A stretch of 15,480 bases of DNA. Origin: Prevotella sp. Its GTDB lineage: Bacteria; Bacteroidota; Bacteroidia; Bacteroidales; Dysgonomonadaceae. The notes beneath the pieces are model-generated. The model did no database searches. It was not told the origin of the DNA and saw only the letters and a program-made list of their open reading frames with translations. The translations under genes were made by a program, and so were the position numbers. Below, one piece after another: positions 6,584 to 13,921 of the stretch. Position 1 is the stretch's first letter. Each line of letters starts with the position of its first letter. The DNA lies in the NCBI GenBank assembly GCA_031263965.1, contig JAISES010000409.1:1-15480 (forward strand). The letters are read 5' to 3'.

Positions 6584-6845
6584 CTACCGCTAACCGGTCA
6601 ATTTCAGGATTGCTTCGCCTTTTTCACCTGACGGGTTCCCCGCACGTAAAGCATACGGCACAGTTAAAGCTCGAACGTTGTGACACCTCCGTGGCTAAAA
6701 AAAGCCCTGCATAACATCAGTTATTTATATCAATATACCCATAAGTTTTCTCCTTTTTAACACCTCGGGTTAAAAGATTAAAAGATGTATAACAACGAGT
6801 TAACTCAATTTGGTGGTTTTAACAATCTACTTTTCCATTCATGTA

Positions 6846-6877
6846 TTAGTTCCGGTATCATCTTATGAATAAATTTG
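6846..6877 (+). promoter_or_regulatory. Putative promoter of the amino-sugar operon
   Basis: TTAG (6846-6849), 20 bases, then TAAATTTG (6870-6877). The -7 box is a full match to TAnnTTTG and the upstream box has one mismatch. It lies 63 bases before the ROK start codon and is the best promoter candidate in the gap. Confidence 0.5.
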
Positions 6878-6939
6878 TCGTAGAAATGGTAGAGAAAAGC
6901 AATAAACCATCGTAAAATTCTTAATTATACATATCACAA

Positions 6940-7887
6940 ATGGAAAATACATATCTGGCGCTTGACCTTGGAAGCACAAAGCTACTGATAGGGGAAGTAA
7001 CTGCCGAAGGGAAAATACTCAGGCATAAAAGATACGAGACAGGCTTCACAGATCAAATTACAGCGTTTTCAATTATCAAAAGATCTTTGGAGGACTATAT
7101 GACAACTGTCGGTTGGGCTGCCGGATACCGGCCTGTGAGCATGGGGCTCGGCCTTTTAGGAAGAGTAGATAATACGAATGGTATCTGGCTGCAAATCGAT
7201 CCGAAATACAATAATCCGATTCCATTAGCCAAAGATCTATCGGAACTATATAATTTCCCGTGTTACATAGATAACGATGTAAAAGCAGCTACAAGAGCTG
7301 CTAAAAAATGGGGATATGGAAAAGATTCGGATAATTTCATCTATATAAATATCGGGACCGGTATAGCTGCCGGATTTTTCGTAAACAACCAATTGGTCAG
7401 GGGCAGCCATTTTAATGCAGGTGAGGTAGGCCATACAAATGCCGGAGTGAACACAGGTATAAAATGTAGTTGCGGCAGGGACAACTGTGTGGAACAAATA
7501 GCCGGAGGCATAGGCTTTGACAAATCAGCAAGGCTATTGAGCAAGACCCTTAACACGAAATTATATATACCCGAGGATGAGGGCATAAAAGTAGATGTAA
7601 AGGAGATATTTTTTCTATCGCAGCAAAATGATGAATTATGCGTCCAACTGGTAGAAAACGCTTCACAAGCCATAGCCGGTCTAATCATGAATCTGGTTCG
7701 TGCAAGTGATCCCGATACTGTTATTCTGGGGGGAGGAATTGTATCCAGCGGATTCATATATCCGAAAATTCTGGAAAAATTAAATAAAACCACTATCCGG
7801 TTTGTATCAAACGGAGTCGTTCTCACGAAGCTGGATCCCGATTTTATCGGACTGATAGGGGCAGCCGCCGTAGCGATGAATGAATAA
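6940..7887 (+). CDS. ROK-family sugar kinase
   Basis: 315 residues, the normal length for a ROK sugar kinase. The N-terminal phosphate-binding motif is ALDLGSTKLLIGEV. The probable catalytic Asp is D113 in IDNDVKAA. The ROK signature runs from GTGIAAGFFVNNQLVRGS into GEVGH, with E162 and the zinc ligand H165. The zinc cysteines C176, C178 and C183 are all present (CSCGRDNC). ROK kinases phosphorylate the 6-hydroxyl of hexoses or amino sugars in the cytoplasm with ATP; there is no DNA-binding domain, so it is a kinase and not a ROK repressor. The deaminase-like gene 31 bases downstream and the transporter after it point to an amino sugar (glucosamine, GlcNAc or an epimer) as substrate. Exact specificity cannot be read from the sequence. 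First gene of the operon. Confidence 0.85.
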   Translation: MENTYLALDLGSTKLLIGEVTAEGKILRHKRYETGFTDQITAFSIIKRSLEDYMTTVGWAAGYRPVSMGLGLLGRVDNTNGIWLQIDPKYNNPIPLAKDLSELYNFPCYIDNDVKAATRAAKKWGYGKDSDNFIYINIGTGIAAGFFVNNQLVRGSHFNAGEVGHTNAGVNTGIKCSCGRDNCVEQIAGGIGFDKSARLLSKTLNTKLYIPEDEGIKVDVKEIFFLSQQNDELCVQLVENASQAIAGLIMNLVRASDPDTVILGGGIVSSGFIYPKILEKLNKTTIRFVSNGVVLTKLDPDFIGLIGAAAVAMNE

Positions 7888-7889
7888 GA

Positions 7890-7904
7890 ATTAAGAAACT
7901 GTTT
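7890..7904. repeat. Fragment of the GAAACTGTTT repeat between kinase and deaminase genes
   Basis: ATTAAGAAACTGTTT (15 bases) is identical to the outer end of the palindrome arm at 3442-3456 read on the minus strand. It fills half of the 31-base gap before the deaminase gene. Other copies in the window mostly face the opposite way relative to the next start codon, so this may be a truncated copy. Confidence 0.55.
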
Positions 7905-7918
7905 AGGAACATCAATAA

Positions 7919-8650
7919 ATGGGACTAAAAATCACTATTGCTAAAAACGAAGCCGAATTTGACCGAATCGCGGCAGAACGGATTATTCAGGAAATGCAGT
8001 ATAATCCGAAAGCAGTCATAGGGCTTTCGACCGGACAAACGACCCGGAATATGCATGCCATAGCAAGTGAATGGTATCAATCACACCCCTTCGATGTATC
8101 AGGTATCACCCTCTTTGGCTTAGATGAACTTACTAATGTTCCCAGAGAATATGACGGAGCTTGCTATACAATGATAAAAAATCAGATAGCGGATATTATA
8201 GGTATTAAAGAAGAAAATTTTATAATGCCTCTAACTATTTCAGACGATTTTGAACAAGAATGCCGGATCTTTCAGAAAGCCTTGGAAGATCGAGGAGGAA
8301 TTGACTTGCAGATATTAGGCCTCGGCACAAACGGGCACTTGGGATTTAACCAACCCGGAACTCCGTTCGAACAGGAAACATGGATTTCAAAAATGGACGA
8401 GGAGCTCGAAGCCAAAGTCCGGAGAGAGACAGGCATTACGAATAAAGAACCCGGAGGACTCACGCTGGGTATTAAGAACATTATGCATGCACGGAAAATA
8501 CTTCTGGCAGCGAAAGGGAAGACCAAGGCAGAGATAGTAAAGAGAATGCTTCACGGACCGGTTTCTATAGATATTCCGGCTTCGATCCTTCAGCTACATC
8601 CCAATTGTGAATTTCTTCTGGACGCAGCATCAGCAAAATATATCGACTAA
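7919..8650 (+). CDS. nagB: Glucosamine-6-phosphate deaminase-like protein
   Basis: 243 residues, NagB fold, close to the short Bacillus type (about 240). The sugar-phosphate loop appears as IGLSTGQTT (34-42). LDELTNVP holds D69 and E70, matching D72 of E. coli NagB, and LGLGTNGHLGFNQPG holds H140, matching H143. NagB converts glucosamine-6-phosphate to fructose-6-phosphate and ammonia. Two positions differ from E. coli: D141 is Asn here (N138), which also occurs in Bacillus-type enzymes, and E148 is Gln (Q145), which is less usual. These changes could mean a different amino sugar such as galactosamine-6-phosphate, or altered kinetics. The E. coli C-terminal part, including its allosteric region, is missing. 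It sits between the ROK kinase (31-base gap) and the transporter (19-base gap), so co-transcription is likely. Confidence 0.8.
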   Translation: MGLKITIAKNEAEFDRIAAERIIQEMQYNPKAVIGLSTGQTTRNMHAIASEWYQSHPFDVSGITLFGLDELTNVPREYDGACYTMIKNQIADIIGIKEENFIMPLTISDDFEQECRIFQKALEDRGGIDLQILGLGTNGHLGFNQPGTPFEQETWISKMDEELEAKVRRETGITNKEPGGLTLGIKNIMHARKILLAAKGKTKAEIVKRMLHGPVSIDIPASILQLHPNCEFLLDAASAKYID

Positions 8651-8669
8651 CAGCCTAATCTTTAAAGCT

Positions 8670-9986
8670 ATGAATCAACACGAAAAACAAATAAGTTATC
8701 TGGGGCCTTTTATTACGTTAGTATTTCTGTTTTTTGTAGTAGGCTTCCTTACAACAGCCAATGGACAGTTTCAAGGCCCGTTGAAAACTGCTTTTTTACA
8801 ATATGCCGGAGACCTGAAAAATACATTTGCAACACTGATCACATTCTCCTGGTTTCTAGCTTATCCTCTGACCGGAAGAGCAGGGTCTTCGTGGGTAACC
8901 AAATACGGATATAAAGGAACCCTTGTACGGGGCCTGTTCATTATGATTCTGGGGTTATTCATATTTTTTCTTTCGTCATGGTTTACCCTGCAATTTCCCG
9001 ATGCTAAAGTACAGATAGCTTCAGCAACAATACCTTCCGGATTTTTCATCTTCCTTGCCGGCTCATTCGTAGTAGGAGCTTCGGCTACTATATTGCAGGT
9101 CGTTATCAATCCGTATCTGGTAGCTTGCACGGTAAAAGGAACACAAGCTATACAGCGTTTGGCTATTGGGGGATCATCCAATTCTATCGGAACTACGATC
9201 GCTCCTTTCTTTGTTACAGGCATTGTCTTTGGCGGATTATCCATGGAGGAAGTCCAGGTAAGCCAGTTGATGCTTCCCTTCGCGGCGCTGGGTATCGTCA
9301 TGCTTACTGTTGCTTTGGTAGTGATGAAGCTTTCTCTTCCCGATATCGAAGGTACAAAAGCTGAGGCCGGTGAAAAACTTGAAAAGAGTATCTGGTCTTT
9401 CCGTCATCTGACATTGGGTGTTATAGCCATCTTTTTCTATGTCGGCGTTGAAGTGGCAATAGGAGCAAATATAAACTTGTATGCCATTGAACAGGAAACA
9501 TTAAACGCTCCATTTACATTTTTCGGGCACAGTTCGCTTACATTATTTGGTATAAACTTTGCCATTCCGGCATTTATGGCAACTCTATACTGGGGAGGCA
9601 TGCTCATTGGCCGGCTGGTGGGTAGTTCGCTTAGTAAAGTACCGCCACGGGTGCAATTGGTTATCACAACAGTTTCGGCGACAGTTCTCACCATCCTGGC
9701 CATCATTATGAATAATCCCTGGATGCTGGTAGCCGCCGGATTATTCCATTCCATCATGTGGGGCGCCATATTTACACTATCCATATCTAAACTGGGCAAA
9801 TACACATCCGTAGCATCGGGCGTATTTATGATCGGAGTTGTAGGAGGGGCTATCCTTCCATTGTTACAGGGCATGCTGGCTGATGTTATCAGCGGATGGA
9901 GATGGACGTGGTTTATCGTTGTTTTTGGCGAATTATTCATGCTTTACTATGCTCTGGCCGGTTCGCGGGTACGGCAATCCGCATAA
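8670..9986 (+). CDS. MFS sugar transporter (FHS/FucP-like)
   Basis: 438 residues with about 12 hydrophobic segments, the first at residues 10-30 (LGPFITLVFLFFVVGFLTTANGQ). The sequence resembles the fucose:H+ symporter group used by Bacteroidota for fucose, glucose and N-acetyl amino sugars. The first helix carries the polar NGQFQGPLK stretch typical of this group. I chose the ATG at 8670: an in-frame ATG at 8607 would overlap the deaminase gene by 44 bases and add a hydrophilic, non-family extension. With this start the gap is 19 bases. As the third gene after a ROK kinase and an amino-sugar deaminase, it should import the operon's sugar across the inner membrane, probably with protons. The substrate is inferred from context only. 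Confidence 0.85.
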   Translation: MNQHEKQISYLGPFITLVFLFFVVGFLTTANGQFQGPLKTAFLQYAGDLKNTFATLITFSWFLAYPLTGRAGSSWVTKYGYKGTLVRGLFIMILGLFIFFLSSWFTLQFPDAKVQIASATIPSGFFIFLAGSFVVGASATILQVVINPYLVACTVKGTQAIQRLAIGGSSNSIGTTIAPFFVTGIVFGGLSMEEVQVSQLMLPFAALGIVMLTVALVVMKLSLPDIEGTKAEAGEKLEKSIWSFRHLTLGVIAIFFYVGVEVAIGANINLYAIEQETLNAPFTFFGHSSLTLFGINFAIPAFMATLYWGGMLIGRLVGSSLSKVPPRVQLVITTVSATVLTILAIIMNNPWMLVAAGLFHSIMWGAIFTLSISKLGKYTSVASGVFMIGVVGGAILPLLQGMLADVISGWRWTWFIVVFGELFMLYYALAGSRVRQSA

Positions 9987-10017
9987 TAAATAAAAAAGGG
10001 AATCGATAGAGGTGGCT

Positions 10018-10036
10018 CTACTTCCAAAAGAAGTAG
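10018..10036 (+). terminator. Hairpin between transporter and regulator
   Basis: A perfect 7 bp stem, CTACTTC (10018-10024) and GAAGTAG (10030-10036), with loop CAAAA, followed by TAAATTT. It could be a weak or partial terminator between the transporter and the regulator. The following bases 10037-10056 (TAAATTTAAACAGTATTTCT) resemble the GAAACTGTTT repeat on the minus strand with a 2-base insertion. Confidence 0.4.
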
Positions 10037-10085
10037 TAAATTTAAACAGTATTTCTATATAGTGACCCTTAAACCGAATACCACT

Positions 10086-11756
10086 ATGAAAAAGTTCATC
10101 CTTTGTTTAAATCTGTTCTTTATAACATTTACTCTGGCTTCGGCTAAAGGCGATCTGGACTCTCTACTTTCCGTTCTGGATAATAAGATAAAGAATAACA
10201 GTATATATCTGGAAATCAAAGACACAAAGATTGAGGATTTGAAAGCCGGAAAAATGACTGCTGATACGCCCCTGAAGAAATATTCGCTCAATATGCTTTT
10301 ATACAGGGAATACAGGTCTTACATATCCGACTCCGCTATTTATTATCTCAACCAAAACTTCGCCATAGCCTATTCTCTGAATGACATTGAAAGGATTAAT
10401 GAAACATCGATAGCTTCCGCTACTTTATTCTCGACATTAGGTATGTATAAAGAAGCGTCTGATGTTATGGCAAATATAAAGAGACAATATCTGGACAAGC
10501 AGCAAATGGTAGAATACTATAACAGTTACAGATATATTTATTCAGGCTTGGGGCAATACACACAGGACAGCAGGAACAGAGGCCAATACTGGATAAAGTC
10601 GAATGCTTACAGGGACTCTGTATCGCTTATGGCCAATCATAATTCGGAAGAGTATCTGCGAATTGAAGAAATAAAACTCAGGGAAGGCATGAAGCTGGAC
10701 GAAGCTCTGTTAATCAACGACAAGCGGTTAGCCTTAGCCAAAATGGGGACTCCTATCTATGCCTTGGTTACTTTCAACCGCTCTCTCTTATATCGCAAAA
10801 AAAATGATGAAACAATGGAAAAAAGATTTTTGGTACTATCCGCTATATCAGATATACAATCCGCGATCAAAGACAATGCGTCAATCCCTATTCTTGCCAA
10901 TAAGCTAATGCAGGAAGGGGATATAAACAGGGCATACCGATATGTGCGCTATTCCCTCGACAATATTAACGATTACAACACTCGCATCCGAAGCTCCGAA
11001 ATATTAAACATTCAAGCTATTATCGACAAAGCCTACCAAAAGAAAAACGACGAACAAAAAAGTCAACTCCGCATATTCCTGATTATAGTGAGTATCCTAT
11101 CCTTGCTTCTTGCCATATCGGCATTCTATGTATACAAACAAATGAGAAAAGGCATCCTCATAACTAAGAGGCAAAAAGAGACTAACCTGGAACTCAATGA
11201 TCTGAACCAGAAGCTCCACCACATGAACAAAGAACTTCGAAAAATCAATTATGAGGTTGTTGAAGCAAACCATATCAAAGAGGAGTACATTGGCTACTTT
11301 CTGGATCAATGCTCAAAATATATAGAAAAACTAGATGATTTCAGAAAAACGGTAAACAGAAAGATTCAGGCCAGAGAGATAGAGAATTTATACAAATCGT
11401 TGAAAAACAACGATTTAAAGGGAAATGAATTAAGAGAACTGTTTAGTAATTTTGATATAATGTTTATTCACTTGTTCCCCGATTTTATTGATAAATTCAA
11501 CTCCCTTTTACAGGACAATGAACAAATAACACTGAAAAAAGGGGAGATATTGAATAACGAACTCCGCATATACGCGCTAATCAGGCTAGGGATAGATGAT
11601 AGCGGTAAAATAGCGAACTTTCTGGGTTATTCAGTAAACACGATATATAATTACCGGACTAAAACGAGAAACAGAGCCAAAATTTCCCGCGAAGACTTCG
11701 AATGGACTGTAAAAAAAATAGGCACATTCAGGAGATCGATGCAGATAATTATCTAG
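10086..11756 (+). CDS. DUF6377-type membrane-tethered transcriptional regulator
   Basis: 556 residues from the chosen start. MKKFILCLNLFFITFTLASA is a clear signal peptide; an in-frame ATG at 10062 would put eight polar residues before it. Residues about 25-320 are helical and probably TPR-like, and would lie in the periplasm. One membrane helix follows at about 330-350 (FLIIVSILSLLLAISAFYVY). A coiled coil (about 360-425, with EANHIKEEYIGYFLDQCSKY) leads into a C-terminal helix-turn-helix at about 492-545 (KIANFLGYSVNTIYNYRTKTRNR), LuxR-like in layout. This matches Bacteroidota DUF6377 proteins, thought to sense outside signals and bind DNA from the membrane. It lies 99 bases after the amino-sugar transporter on the same strand, so it may control that operon. 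The domain layout is seen; signal and target genes are inferred. Confidence 0.78.
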   Translation: MKKFILCLNLFFITFTLASAKGDLDSLLSVLDNKIKNNSIYLEIKDTKIEDLKAGKMTADTPLKKYSLNMLLYREYRSYISDSAIYYLNQNFAIAYSLNDIERINETSIASATLFSTLGMYKEASDVMANIKRQYLDKQQMVEYYNSYRYIYSGLGQYTQDSRNRGQYWIKSNAYRDSVSLMANHNSEEYLRIEEIKLREGMKLDEALLINDKRLALAKMGTPIYALVTFNRSLLYRKKNDETMEKRFLVLSAISDIQSAIKDNASIPILANKLMQEGDINRAYRYVRYSLDNINDYNTRIRSSEILNIQAIIDKAYQKKNDEQKSQLRIFLIIVSILSLLLAISAFYVYKQMRKGILITKRQKETNLELNDLNQKLHHMNKELRKINYEVVEANHIKEEYIGYFLDQCSKYIEKLDDFRKTVNRKIQAREIENLYKSLKNNDLKGNELRELFSNFDIMFIHLFPDFIDKFNSLLQDNEQITLKKGEILNNELRIYALIRLGIDDSGKIANFLGYSVNTIYNYRTKTRNRAKISREDFEWTVKKIGTFRRSMQIII

Positions 11757-11772
11757 TTGCTGTTAGTAAAGA

Positions 11773-12501
11773 TCAACCTTTTTCCATCAGTTTTTCAAAC
11801 TCGGCTCTGGTTCCGGCAAAGGCATTCAGATCGACCACAGTTTTAATTCCGTCCAATCGTCCACGGTTGGTATATTGCCAAAAAAGCCAGCCGCGCTCAT
11901 CCGGCAAATCGGGTTTGGATAATATATCCCGTATCCATATAGGATTATCAGGAAACTGATCGATCATGTAATTCTTATAAAATTCGTTCGTAGTATAGAT
12001 AATAGCCTTTTTTCTATAATGATCTTCTATGATTTCGAGATAAACCGATATTTCATGTATCATATCTTCTTTACGGTTTTGCATCCGGCAATTGCCTGCA
12101 TATTCCAGATCGACAACCGGAGGTAGGTCTATGCTGTCTCTGGGTACATAATGGATATAATTGCGCGCCTGTTCTTCTCCGGCTTTACAGAATGTAAAAA
12201 AATGGTACGCTCCTGCCGGAATATCATTATCCCGTGCCTGGCGCCAGTTTTCCTGAAACAGCGAATCTTTATGATTTCCTCCTTCTGTGGCTTTGATAAA
12301 GACAAATTGTACTGCCTGCCGGTCCAATACAGTCCAATCTATTTTTTGCTGATGATGGGATACATCTATGCCCTGAACCGGATATTCGGCATATGAAGGA
12401 TAATTCATCCGTATATATCCATTGCTGTAAGCATAATAAAGGCCTATGCCGATGGATCCTAACAGCATTGCAACAATAAGGGCTATAATATATTTCTTCA
12501 T
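11773..12501 (-). CDS. GH25 family lysozyme (muramidase), membrane-anchored
   Basis: 242 residues. An N-terminal hydrophobic helix at 4-25 has no obvious cleavage site, so the protein is probably anchored with the catalytic domain in the periplasm. The GH25 domain runs from about 43 to 238. GIDVSHHQ carries D46, PPVVDLEY carries D131 and E133, the expected catalytic acids, and WLFWQYTNRGRLDGI is the usual C-terminal block. GH25 enzymes cut the MurNAc-GlcNAc bond of peptidoglycan. No phage genes, holin or immunity gene are near, which favours a role in cell-wall turnover over lysis or toxin delivery. The gene converges with the regulator gene, leaving only 16 bases between stop codons and no clear terminator. 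Upstream lies a repeat unit, then ArgD; no TAnnTTTG box is seen, so read-through from argD is possible. Confidence 0.9.
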   Translation of the reverse strand: MKKYIIALIVAMLLGSIGIGLYYAYSNGYIRMNYPSYAEYPVQGIDVSHHQQKIDWTVLDRQAVQFVFIKATEGGNHKDSLFQENWRQARDNDIPAGAYHFFTFCKAGEEQARNYIHYVPRDSIDLPPVVDLEYAGNCRMQNRKEDMIHEISVYLEIIEDHYRKKAIIYTTNEFYKNYMIDQFPDNPIWIRDILSKPDLPDERGWLFWQYTNRGRLDGIKTVVDLNAFAGTRAEFEKLMEKG

Positions 12502-12548
12502 ATGCTGATACCTGACAACAATTACCGTGTTGCTAAGATATAATATTT

Positions 12549-12627
12549 GTAAGAAACCGTTTTAATTTTAGCGAAAATATTATTAAGAAACTGTTACTAA
12601 GATTTGCTATAAAATTTAAACGGTTTA
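12549..12627. repeat. 79 bp small version of the palindromic repeat
   Basis: The left arm (12551-12585: AAGAAACCGTTTTAATTTTA, then GCGAAAATATTATTA) and the right arm (12606-12627: GCTATAAAATTTAAACGGTT, then TA) are inverted copies. An extra ATTAAGAAACTGTT lies between them (12582-12595). The layout copies the larger element at 3255-3456, with CGAAAAATATTATTA after one arm and AGCAA after the other. The right end includes the stop codon of argD (12625-12627). Confidence 0.7.
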
Positions 12628-13746
12628 TAAAACGTTCTTAAATCTTTCCAGAAATTCTTTTGCCTGTTCCATAGTCAGGCATAATGGAGGAAGAAGGCGG
12701 AAGACATGGGTTCCGGTGGCTCCGGTAAAGACCTTTTCGTCGAAAAGCAGTTTTGCGCGTTTCTCCCTGACAGGTTCGTCAAATTCCATACCGATCATCA
12801 GCCCACGTCCGCGAACTTCCTTTATCTGCGGAAATTTTCTTAACTCTTCCATCAGGAAATTACCTACATTATAAGCATTTTCTATCAGATTTTCTTCTTT
12901 CAATATATCGAGTACGGCAATAGCTGCGGCACAAGCAAGATGATTGCCGCCAAATGTTGTCCCAAGCTGGCCGTACACAGCCTTGAACATCGGGTTGATC
13001 AATACCCCTGCCATAGGGAAACCATTACCTATACCTTTGGCTACAGTAATTATATCGGCTTGGATTCCATCATATTGATGAGAGAAAAATTTACCGCTGC
13101 GTCCATAGCCCGATTGTATTTCGTCAAGAATAAGTATTGTTCCTGTCTGCGTACATACCGCGCGCAATTCTTTCAGGAAATCAGTATCAGGCACATGGAT
13201 TCCGGCAACGCCTTGTATTCCCTCGATAAGAACCGAGCTGTATTCTTTAGTCGCCAGTTCCTTCTTTATAAATTCAATGTCATTGAAAGGCGCAAAGATA
13301 TAATTAGGATTTACATTCACCGGCGCCGAATAATCCGGTATATCTGTAGCTGCTACCGTAGCGGATGTACGTCCATGAAAAGCTTTTCTGAAAGCAAGTA
13401 CTTTTTTCCGTCCATTGTGAAAGGATGCCAGTTTGATCGCATTCTCATTTGCTTCAGCTCCGGAATTGATCAGGAACAGGAAATAATCGGGATAGCCGCA
13501 TTGCTCGCCAAGCTTTTGCGCTACTTCCTGTTGGAGTTTATTTATCACTGAGTTTGAGTAAAAACCTATTTTATTCAATTGATCCGTAATCTTCCGTACG
13601 TAGTAAGGATGCGTATGCCCTACCGAAATAACAGCATGTCCGCCATACAAATCAAGGTACTCATTCCCCTTGTCATCATACACATAACACCCTTCTCCTT
13701 TTACGATATTGATATCGAATAATGGGAATACATCGAATAATTTCAT
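12625..13746 (-). CDS. argD: Acetylornithine/succinylornithine aminotransferase
   Basis: 373 residues, class III PLP-dependent aminotransferase of normal to slightly short length. Visible motifs: YLDLYGGHAVISVGHTHP near the start, NSGAEANENAIK (94-105) which holds the phosphate of PLP, FHGRT (123-127), LILDEIQSGYGRSG with the PLP-contacting D208, and the Schiff-base lysine K237 in VAKGIGNG. The reaction is the transamination of N-acyl-glutamate semialdehyde to N-acyl-ornithine in arginine synthesis. In Bacteroides the pathway uses N-succinyl intermediates, so succinylornithine is the likelier substrate here (from family knowledge). No other arg gene is in the window; in many relatives argD sits in an arginine cluster. 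Ornithine or GABA aminotransferase are less likely given the ArgD-type start and GTTFGGNHLACAAA block. The stop codon lies inside a repeat arm. Confidence 0.85.
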   Translation of the reverse strand: MKLFDVFPLFDINIVKGEGCYVYDDKGNEYLDLYGGHAVISVGHTHPYYVRKITDQLNKIGFYSNSVINKLQQEVAQKLGEQCGYPDYFLFLINSGAEANENAIKLASFHNGRKKVLAFRKAFHGRTSATVAATDIPDYSAPVNVNPNYIFAPFNDIEFIKKELATKEYSSVLIEGIQGVAGIHVPDTDFLKELRAVCTQTGTILILDEIQSGYGRSGKFFSHQYDGIQADIITVAKGIGNGFPMAGVLINPMFKAVYGQLGTTFGGNHLACAAAIAVLDILKEENLIENAYNVGNFLMEELRKFPQIKEVRGRGLMIGMEFDEPVREKRAKLLFDEKVFTGATGTHVFRLLPPLCLTMEQAKEFLERFKNVL

Positions 13747-13800
13747 TGTTGATCTGTTTATTATAATATTTCAAATTTTATCGAACAAGTTACCAGTTAC

Positions 13801-13873
13801 CACCCCGGCCCTCCCCGAAAGGAGGGAGTTCTGGGGTCGTTGGAGGGGTGACTTTCAGGCTCGCAATAACGAG
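13801..13873. repeat. GC-rich nested hairpin repeat between mutS-like gene and argD
   Basis: CCCTCC (13809-13814) pairs with GGAGGG (13821-13826), enclosed by CACCCC (13801-13806), which can pair with GGGGTG (13845-13850) or, in part, with GGGGT (13833-13837). The composition contrasts strongly with the AT-rich surroundings. The adjoining 13860-13871, read on the minus strand, is CGTTATTGCGAG, one base from the repeat at 6519-6530. It could end the mutS-like transcript, but it reads as inserted repeats. The rest of 13747-13921 shows only a partial TTCGATAAAATT match to the other repeat family, near 13772-13783 on the minus strand. Confidence 0.6.
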
Positions 13874-13921
13874 AGAAAGCTATCCTGTTATAGATAAAGA
13901 CATTCTCAAATTCGCTAATTT

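Noticed and set aside
6490..6714. 74-codon plus-strand frame
   Set aside because: It runs through palindromic repeats and has no protein-like pattern or leader.
8607..8669. Upstream start for the MFS gene
   Set aside because: It would overlap the deaminase gene by 44 bases and add a polar extension not seen in the family; the ATG at 8670 is better.
9437..9940. 167-codon minus-strand frame
   Set aside because: It lies opposite the MFS transporter; composition is typical of an antisense shadow of hydrophobic codons.
10062..10085. Upstream start for the DUF6377 gene
   Set aside because: It adds eight polar residues before an otherwise ideal signal peptide beginning at 10086.
12940..13551. 203-codon plus-strand frame
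   Set aside because: Opposite argD, which shows all PLP-enzyme motifs; this frame has none.
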